This document shows, one piece after another, positions 56,346 through 64,000 of a stretch of 64,000 nt of DNA. How positions within the stretch are numbered: the stretch's first letter is position 1; the number at the start of each line of letters is the position of its first letter. This DNA comes from Brevundimonas vesicularis (GTDB lineage: Bacteria > Pseudomonadota > Alphaproteobacteria > Caulobacterales > Caulobacteraceae). The position numbers and the translations under genes were made by a program. The stretch covers positions 806,001 through 870,000 of the forward strand of contig NZ_JACHLJ010000001.1 in NCBI RefSeq assembly GCF_014204545.1. Direction: 5' to 3'. The notes under the pieces are model-generated. The model did no database searches and was not told the DNA's origin. It was given only the letters and a program-made list of their open reading frames with translations.

Positions 56346-56411
56346 ATCTGCTGTTTATGGGAAGTCAGGCGGGGAGTGAGACGCAAGGCTTCAAGCTAAG
56401 TACTTGAAAAG

Positions 56412-56461
56412 GATGGTGGACGCGACAGGGATTGAACCTGTGACCCCCTCGGTGTGAACGA
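56412..56461. other. attR, 50-bp core
   Basis: Identical to 8596-8645. Here the phage-supplied copy restores the 3' end of tRNA-Val, so the tRNA stays functional after integration. Confidence 0.95.
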
Positions 56462-56488
56462 GGTGCTCTCCCGCTGAGCTACGCGTCC
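56414..56488 (-). tRNA. tRNA-Val(CAC)
   Basis: 75 nt including the encoded CCA. GGACGCG acceptor stem, D-arm GCTCAGCGGGAGAGC, anticodon stem CCTCG/CGAGG with loop TTCACAC (anticodon CAC), and T-arm ACAGGTTCAATCCCTGT. The 5' 27 nt are chromosomal and the rest comes from the prophage core. Confidence 0.96.
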
Positions 56489-56544
56489 TTGCCTTGCGGA
56501 GGCGGCGACATAGCCCGGTCGCCGGCCCCGCGCAAGCGCCTGTT

Positions 56545-57834
56545 TCAGATTCCGGCGGCGCGAACGCCTTCGGGCGTATCGGCTTCCGGATCACCCGGCA
56601 GCCAGGCGACGTGACCGTTATAGATGTCCTGGTTCAGGATGCCCTCTTCCTTGGCCACCAGCACCGGCACCAGCATCTGGCCGGTCACATTGGTCGCGGT
56701 CCGCATCATGTCGATGATCCGGTCGATGGCGACGATATAGCCGATGCCCTCGAGCGGCAGGCCGGCGGTCGACAGGGTCAGGGTCAGCATGACGATGCTG
56801 GTCCCCGGCACGCCGGCCGTCCCCAGCGACCCGAGCACCGCCGTCAGGCCGATCAAGATGTACTGCGTCAGCGTCAGATCAATCTTGAAATACTGGGCGA
56901 TGAAGATCGAGGCGATGGCCGGATAGATAGCCCCGCACCCGTCCATCTTCACATTGGCCCCCAGGGGCACAGCGAAGGCGGCGTAGGCCTGGGGCACGCC
57001 CAGCCGCTCGACCGTCTGGCGAAGGGTGATGGGCAACGTCCCCAGCGAGGACGAAGTCGCAAACGCGGTCTGCTGGGCCGCGAAGGCGCCGCGGAAGAAG
57101 CTGGTCACCTTCAGCCCGTGAACCTTCAGCAGGCCCGAATAGACGATCAGGATGTGGAACAGGCAGGCGGCGTAGATGGCCAGGATGAACTTCACCAGGG
57201 GCAGCAGCGCCTCCCAGCCATAGCCGCCGACGACCGAGCCGATCAGGCCGAACACGCCGATGGGCGTCAGCTGGATCACCCAGCGGGTGATGCGGAAGAT
57301 GACGGCCGCGCCCTCATCCACCAGACGCCGCACCCCTTGCGCCCGATCACCCAGCGCCACCAGCGCCATCCCGACCAGTGCCGAGAAGAAGATGATCTGC
57401 AGCACCTTGCCTTCGGCCAGGGCGGCGAACGGATTGGTCGGCACGACGCCGATCAGAACTTCCAACGGCGTCGGGATCACCCGTTCCTTGACCTCGCCCA
57501 GCGGCAGGTTCGACAGGCCCACGCCCGGATTGATGATGTGGCCGAACGCGAACCCGACCAGCACGGCCAGCAATGAGGTGATGGCGAACCAGACGATGGT
57601 CCGCACCCCCAGCCGCACGGCCCCCGCCCCCTCACCCAACTTTGCGATCGAGCTGGCGATGGTGAACAGCACGAGCGGCGCCACCACCATGCGGATCAGG
57701 TTCAGATAGACGTCGCCGATCGGCTGAAGCCAGGTCTCGGCCCGCTCGCGCAGGATCAGCCCGGCGATGATGCCAAGGATGAAGCCGGCGGCGGTCCGCT
57801 GCCACAGCGGGATCTTGAAAAAGCGAGCGAGCAT
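56545..57834 (-). CDS. Dicarboxylate/amino acid:cation symporter
   Basis: 429 aa inner-membrane transporter of the DctA/GltP (DAACS) family. Eight or so transmembrane segments, the serine-rich hairpin FATSSSLGTLPITL, and the family motifs GANVKMDGCG and TAGVPGTSIVMLTLTL. Takes up C4-dicarboxylates or glutamate/aspartate with sodium or protons; substrate not decidable here. Confidence 0.92.
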   Translation of the reverse strand: MLARFFKIPLWQRTAAGFILGIIAGLILRERAETWLQPIGDVYLNLIRMVVAPLVLFTIASSIAKLGEGAGAVRLGVRTIVWFAITSLLAVLVGFAFGHIINPGVGLSNLPLGEVKERVIPTPLEVLIGVVPTNPFAALAEGKVLQIIFFSALVGMALVALGDRAQGVRRLVDEGAAVIFRITRWVIQLTPIGVFGLIGSVVGGYGWEALLPLVKFILAIYAACLFHILIVYSGLLKVHGLKVTSFFRGAFAAQQTAFATSSSLGTLPITLRQTVERLGVPQAYAAFAVPLGANVKMDGCGAIYPAIASIFIAQYFKIDLTLTQYILIGLTAVLGSLGTAGVPGTSIVMLTLTLSTAGLPLEGIGYIVAIDRIIDMMRTATNVTGQMLVPVLVAKEEGILNQDIYNGHVAWLPGDPEADTPEGVRAAGI

Positions 57835-57934
57835 GACGGCACTTTCAACAGGGGTGCGCCAATCTGTCCATCGCCATGGCGATCCGCAACCGCAGCAGCG
57901 ATCATTCAGCCGACAGATTTCCTCTCGGCCGGTA

Positions 57935-58648
57935 TCAGAATTTCAGCGCTCGCCTCACGTAGAAGTCGGAGAGGATGCCGTCGATCGCCTCTTCCACGTC
58001 CTCGAAAGCATCGATCAGGACGTCCCCGCCCAGGTCTTCAACGGGCGTCGGCGTAAAGCCGAAGGTCGTCAGAATGCAGGGCATGCCGGCGTCTTTGGCG
58101 GCGTCCGCATCCGGTGCGGCGTCTCCCACCATGATGGCCCGTTCGGGATCGCCGCCTGCGATGGCGACGGCCTCCTTCAGATGGGCGCCTGAGGGCTTGC
58201 GCGCGCTGACCCGATCCGGGCCGACGATGGCGGCGAAATGTCGGGTCAGGTCCAGCTTGCCCAACAACAGCTCCGACAGGTCCGAACGCTTGTTGGTGGC
58301 GACGACCAGAACTGCGCCCCGCTCGGTCAGACGCTCCAGCGTTTCGACCACGCCCTCGAAAGGCTGGGAGCCATCGGCGATATGGGCGGCGTAATCGACC
58401 AGGAAGCGTTCGAACAGCTCGTCGGACTTGGCCCGCTCGACCGGCGCGCCGGCGGCTTCGAAGCCGTGCACCAGCAGCGCCCGCGCGCCCGTTCCGATCA
58501 GGGTCGAGGCGGACTCCATCGGCACGGGCGGCAGCCCCTCCTCGACCAGCATCCGGTTCAGCGTTCCGATCAGGTCCGGGGCGGAATCGACCAACGTCCC
58601 ATCCAGATCGAAGGCGATGGTCCAGCCTTCCAGGTCGCGATCGCTCAT
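57935..58648 (-). CDS. gph: Phosphoglycolate phosphatase (HAD superfamily)
   Basis: 237 aa from ATG 58648, chosen over ATG 58654 because GGGAG has proper spacing. HAD motif I FDLDGTLVDS with nucleophile Asp14, motif II VVATNKR, motif III Lys in ARKPSGAHL, motif IV VGDAAPDADAAKDAG. The cap domain is helical. Salvages 2-phosphoglycolate; the name is family-level. Confidence 0.88.
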   Translation of the reverse strand: MSDRDLEGWTIAFDLDGTLVDSAPDLIGTLNRMLVEEGLPPVPMESASTLIGTGARALLVHGFEAAGAPVERAKSDELFERFLVDYAAHIADGSQPFEGVVETLERLTERGAVLVVATNKRSDLSELLLGKLDLTRHFAAIVGPDRVSARKPSGAHLKEAVAIAGGDPERAIMVGDAAPDADAAKDAGMPCILTTFGFTPTPVEDLGGDVLIDAFEDVEEAIDGILSDFYVRRALKF

Positions 58649-58712
58649 CCACATCTCCCGCTGGCCCGCATGATGGGCTAGATCGCAGGACGACTAGACT
58701 GCGAGACGATTC

Positions 58713-60065
58713 ATGACCAGCCAGACGCGCGCCCGCGCCGCCATCATTCTCGCCGCCGGCCAGGGCACGCGGATGAAGTCGCCCCTGCCCAAGGTGCTGC
58801 ACCCCGTCGCCCACCGCGCCATGCTGGACCACGCCATCGATGCGGCGGAAGGGCTAGGTTGCGAACGCATCGTGGTCGTGGTCGGCAATCACTCGCCGGA
58901 GGTCCGGGCCCATGTCGTCAGCAGGCTGGGCGAGGCCGCCATTGCGGTCCAGGACCCGCCGCTCGGCACCGGCCACGCCGTGCGCGCCGCCGAACAGGCG
59001 CTGGCCGGCTTCGACGGCGAGGTGGTCGTCACCTATGGCGATGTACCCCTGCTGAAAGCCGCCGACATCGAGCCCGTGTTCAATGCGGACGGCGTCACCG
59101 TCATCGGGTTCGAGGCTCGCGATCCGGGCGCCTATGGCCGTCTGATCGTCGAAGGCGACACCCTGACCGCCATAACCGAGGCCAAGGAGGCGTCGCCAGA
59201 CGTTCTCGCCATCACCGCCTGCAACTCCGGCGTCATGGCCGCGCCGGCGGCTTTGCTCTTCTCGCTGCTGGCCGAGGTGAAGAACGAGAACGCCAAGGGC
59301 GAATACTATCTGACGGATGTCGTCGCTCTGGCGCGCCAGGGCGGCCACCCGACCCGCGCCGTCTTCGCGGCAGAGGACGCCGTGATGGGCGTCAACTGCC
59401 AGGCCGAGCTGGCTGAGGCCGAAGCCTTGTTCCAGAGCGTGCAGCGCGACGCCTTCCTGGCGGCGGGCGTGACGATGGCGGCGCCAGAGACCGTCCATTT
59501 CGCCTGGGACACCCAAATCGGCGGCGGGACCGTCGTCGAACCCTTCGTGGTCTTCGGCCCTGGTGCGGTGATTGATGCCGGCGCACGCATTCGCAGCTTC
59601 AGCCATATCGAGGGCGCGCGGGTCGCGGCCGGCGCCGAGGTCGGTCCCTATGCGCGCCTGCGTCCCGGCGCGGACCTGGCGACAGGGGTCAAGGTCGGCA
59701 ACTTCGTCGAGGTCAAGAACGTCAAGATGGCGGAGGGCGCCAAGGCCAATCATCTGGCCTATCTGGGCGACGGGTCGGTCGGTGCGGGCGCCAACGTCGG
59801 CGCCGGGACCATCTTCTGCAATTACGACGGCTTCAACAAAGCCCAGACCCAGGTCGGCGCCGGCGCCTTCGTCGGGTCGAACTCAAGCCTGGTGGCCCCC
59901 GTGGTCATAGGCGACGGCGCCCTGATCGCCTCCGGCTCTGTCATCACCGAGGATGTGCCCGCCGACGCCCTGGCCTTCGGCCGCGCGCGCCAGACCGTCA
60001 AACCCGAAGCGGCCGCGGCCTTCCGTGTCGAAGCCAAGGCGAAGAAGGCTGCGAAATCCAAATGA
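58713..60065 (+). CDS. glmU: GlmU, bifunctional UDP-GlcNAc synthesis enzyme
   Basis: 450 aa. N-terminal uridylyltransferase with [15 protein letters not shown] at 13-27 and [10 protein letters not shown]-terminal left-handed beta helix acetyltransferase with hexapeptide repeats ([40 protein letters not shown]). Makes UDP-GlcNAc for peptidoglycan and LPS. Overlaps rpiA by 4 nt. Confidence 0.96.
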   Translation: MTSQTRARAAIILAAGQGTRMKSPLPKVLHPVAHRAMLDHAIDAAEGLGCERIVVVVGNHSPEVRAHVVSRLGEAAIAVQDPPLGTGHAVRAAEQALAGFDGEVVVTYGDVPLLKAADIEPVFNADGVTVIGFEARDPGAYGRLIVEGDTLTAITEAKEASPDVLAITACNSGVMAAPAALLFSLLAEVKNENAKGEYYLTDVVALARQGGHPTRAVFAAEDAVMGVNCQAELAEAEALFQSVQRDAFLAAGVTMAAPETVHFAWDTQIGGGTVVEPFVVFGPGAVIDAGARIRSFSHIEGARVAAGAEVGPYARLRPGADLATGVKVGNFVEVKNVKMAEGAKANHLAYLGDGSVGAGANVGAGTIFCNYDGFNKAQTQVGAGAFVGSNSSLVAPVVIGDGALIASGSVITEDVPADALAFGRARQTVKPEAAAAFRVEAKAKKAAKSK

Positions 60066-60745
60066 GCGACCTCCAGAAGAAGAACGCCGGCGAGGCCGCC
60101 GCCGCTCATGTCGAGGCCGGAATGATCGTCGGCCTGGGCACGGGCTCGACGGCCGCCTGGTTCGTGAAGGCGTTGGCGGCGCGGGGCCTGCCCGGTCTGC
60201 GCTGCGTGCCCACCTCCGAAAAGACCGCCGATCTGGCGCGCGAACTTGGGCTGACGTTATCGACGCTGGAGGACACGCCGCGCATCGACCTGACCGTGGA
60301 CGGCGCCGACGAGATCGGGCCGGGCCTGGCGTTGATCAAGGGCGGCGGCGCGGCTCTGCTGCGCGAAAAGCTGGTTTGGGAGGCCTCGGCTCGCTGCATC
60401 GTCATCGCCGATGCGGCCAAGGTCGTGCCTGTGCTGGGAAACTTCCCCCTGCCCATCGAGGTCGTCGCCTTTGGTCACAAGACGACGGCCAACCGCATCG
60501 CTGATGTCCTGATCGACCACGATATCAACCAGCCGGCACGGGTGCGTCAGGCCGATCGCGGCCTGGTCCGCACCGACGGCGGCAATCTGATCTATGACGC
60601 GGGCTGCAAGGCGATCCACGATCCGGTCCGTCTGGCCGACGATCTGAAACTGATCACCGGCGTGGTGGAGCACGGGCTGTTCCTGGATCTCGCGGACCTC
60701 GCCATCATCGGCACGGACGAGGGCTTCGAGGAGCGTCTTCCCTAG
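60062..60745 (+). CDS. rpiA: Ribose-5-phosphate isomerase A
   Basis: 227 aa. Interconverts ribose-5-P and ribulose-5-[26 protein letters not shown] and [11 protein letters not shown] (catalytic Asp and Lys) are all present. ATGA coupled to glmU; convergent with the sugar transferase, overlapping by 4 nt. Confidence 0.96.
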   Translation: MSDLQKKNAGEAAAAHVEAGMIVGLGTGSTAAWFVKALAARGLPGLRCVPTSEKTADLARELGLTLSTLEDTPRIDLTVDGADEIGPGLALIKGGGAALLREKLVWEASARCIVIADAAKVVPVLGNFPLPIEVVAFGHKTTANRIADVLIDHDINQPARVRQADRGLVRTDGGNLIYDAGCKAIHDPVRLADDLKLITGVVEHGLFLDLADLAIIGTDEGFEERLP

Positions 60746-61404
60746 GACACGCCCCGGCGGCTCAGCACCGCCGGGATCGTGCGCACCAGGATCGCGAGAT
60801 AAACCCTGATGCTCCGGTTTCTGACCAGCCAGACATCCATCGCCACACGGCGCGGATAAGGCACGGCGTTGCGGCCCGACACCTGCCACAGCCCCGTCAG
60901 GCCCGGCCGCACCGCACAGTACTCAGCCAGCCGCCGGCCGTATCGCGCAGCCTCGTCGATCACGATCGGTCGGGGGCCGACCAGCGCCATCTCGCCCCTC
61001 AACACATTGATCAACTGAGGCAGTTCATCCAGGCTGGACCGGCGCAACAGGCGTCCCAGCGGCGTAACGCGCGGGTCGTGTGTCAGCTTTCGCATCGCCT
61101 GCCATTCCGGATCAGATGCTGACGGCAAGGTTTGCTCCGCGCCCATCCTCATCGAGCGAAACTTGAGACAGTCGAACATTCGGCCGTCGCGTCCGATGCG
61201 CTGCTGGCGAAAGATCGCGCCCCCCCCGTCCTGCGCCCTGACGCCCAGGGCGATGAAAACGAAGAGCGGCCAGGTCAGAAGCAGGCCTATTAAGGCGAAC
61301 ACGACATCCATGGCGCGGGTCGGGTCGGGACGAACGCGGCGCCGATGCGCACCGACACCGCGTGTCGGCGTGACATCGCACTCGGCCAAATCCGATATCG
61401 ACAT
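60742..61404 (-). CDS. Polyprenyl-phosphate sugar-1-phosphate transferase
   Basis: 220 aa of the bacterial sugar transferase family (WbaP/PglC type). One membrane segment near 33-55, then QQRIGRDGRMFDCLKFRSMR, LRRSSLDELPQLINVLRGEMALVGPRP and YCAVRPGLTGLWQVSGRN. Starts assembly of exopolysaccharide or O-antigen units on undecaprenyl phosphate. Confidence 0.92.
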   Translation of the reverse strand: MSISDLAECDVTPTRGVGAHRRRVRPDPTRAMDVVFALIGLLLTWPLFVFIALGVRAQDGGGAIFRQQRIGRDGRMFDCLKFRSMRMGAEQTLPSASDPEWQAMRKLTHDPRVTPLGRLLRRSSLDELPQLINVLRGEMALVGPRPIVIDEAARYGRRLAEYCAVRPGLTGLWQVSGRNAVPYPRRVAMDVWLVRNRSIRVYLAILVRTIPAVLSRRGVS

Positions 61405-61483
61405 TCAACGCCCCCAAGTGTGATCATGACCTGGGATTGCGTGATTGGCAATCTTGACGAGCTGTCAGCGCAGGTTGGTTAGA

Positions 61484-61977
61484 TCAGTCGCCGCCCCACC
61501 AACTCAGCGTGAACGACGTGCGACGGCCGCTCACCGAAACCGTCCCGGCGACAACAGGCGTATGATCTCCGAGATTGCGCCGCGCCGTCGCCAACGCGCC
61601 CTGATCAATCTGCGCCGACAACTCCACCAAGCCCATGCCAGGCGCCGAGCCGCGCATCTGGACCCGATCGTCGGTGACGACATAGGCGTCCGGCAGAACT
61701 CTTACCTCGCCTTGCGGCCCGTTCAGCGACAGGATCAGCGGTGGCGAAGCGCGGGACCCACCTTCCCAGGCGGCGAAGGCGTCATCCTGTCCGATAAACA
61801 GCGAAGCCACGGGCTGAATGGATTCCTCACCTATCGGGCGATAGTCGCCCGAGGTATCGCCGCTCAGACGATGCTGGAACGTGGCTTCCGGCGTCGACGT
61901 CGATGTCGCGGCGTCGCGCCGCTCGCATGCCGCCAGGCTCAACAAGCCCGCGACCGCAACGACCACCCATGAGGACT

Positions 61978-61981
<4 letters not shown>
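61484..61981 (-). CDS. Lipoprotein of unknown function
   Basis: 165 aa. Lipobox LSLAAC (Cys19). The mature part is beta-rich (SPPLILSLNGPQGEVRVLPDAYVVTDDRVQMRG). ATGA overlap with the M28 peptidase gene shows an operon. No family recognised. Confidence 0.7.

Positions 61982-64000
<2,019 letters not shown>

Larger units (their letters stand above)
8596..56461. mobile_element. Complete tailed-phage prophage in tRNA-Val(CAC)
   Basis: Outer limits are two copies of a 50-bp perfect repeat (8596-8645 and 56412-56461). The excised genome would be 47,816 bp. All modules of a siphovirus-like temperate phage are present and in order: integration, leftward early operon, immunity, rightward replication genes, terminase, portal, head, tail tape measure, receptor-binding protein and lysis. 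I see only one doubtful reading frame (29381-29791), so it looks potentially inducible. The long tape measure and tail-chaperone frameshift, with no sheath or contractile baseplate genes, argue for a non-contractile tail. Confidence 0.95.

Overview
The window is a high-GC alphaproteobacterial chromosome carrying one complete, apparently intact tailed-phage prophage. The host looks like a member of the Caulobacteraceae, perhaps Brevundimonas. The evidence is a MipZ-type division ATPase, a class II DAHP synthase, compact GC-rich genes with frequent 4-nt overlaps, and an alphaproteobacterial-type SOS box. The genus is inference; I ran no search.

Left flank (1-8595), host: fabD (partial), a membrane-anchored J-domain protein, mipZ, a SPOR lipoprotein, panC, then an aromatic amino acid cluster on the minus strand: class II DAHP synthase, a prephenate dehydratase without ACT domain, and chorismate mutase. 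Chorismate mutase is preceded by a Tyr/Phe-rich leader peptide and a terminator hairpin, which looks like an attenuator. A 46-aa small protein and a ROK fructokinase follow.

Prophage (8596-56461, about 47.8 kb): it is bounded by a 50-bp perfect direct repeat that is the 3' part of tRNA-Val(CAC). The complete tRNA is at the right end and the integrase next to the left end. A long minus-strand early operon (20536 back to 8751) encodes an HTH regulator, ERF annealing protein, NinB, HNH proteins, two DNA methyltransferases, a mosaic protein with a nucleoside-deoxyribosyltransferase-like domain, excisionase and integrase. The immunity region (20.5-23.3 kb) has a short XRE repressor with no autoprotease domain, a divergent Cro-like protein and 17-bp palindromic operators at both early promoters. 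Lysogeny genes lie there too: a small lipoprotein and a Panacea/SocA-type toxin-antitoxin pair. Rightward early genes (23.0-29.4 kb) encode a DnaA-domain-IV-like protein, a ParB-like protein, a helicase and a Toprim primase. Late genes (29.8-55.5 kb) are packaging, a portal fused to an Acb1-like 2H phosphoesterase (putative anti-CBASS), head, connector, tail with a -1 frameshifted chaperone, tape measure, a very long Ala/Ser-rich receptor-binding protein, membrane proteins, a GH19 endolysin and nested Rz/Rz1 spanins. An antisense ClpP-like gene sits inside the lysis region. Near attR a minus-strand pair of genes lies behind a perfect GTTCN7GTTC LexA box. Because the repressor cannot cleave itself, this pair is the best candidate for the SOS-induction (antirepressor) module.

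Right flank (56462-64000), host: tRNA-Val, a cation/dicarboxylate symporter, gph, glmU-rpiA, a polyprenyl-phosphate sugar transferase, two lipoprotein genes (one an M28 peptidase) and the start of ligA.
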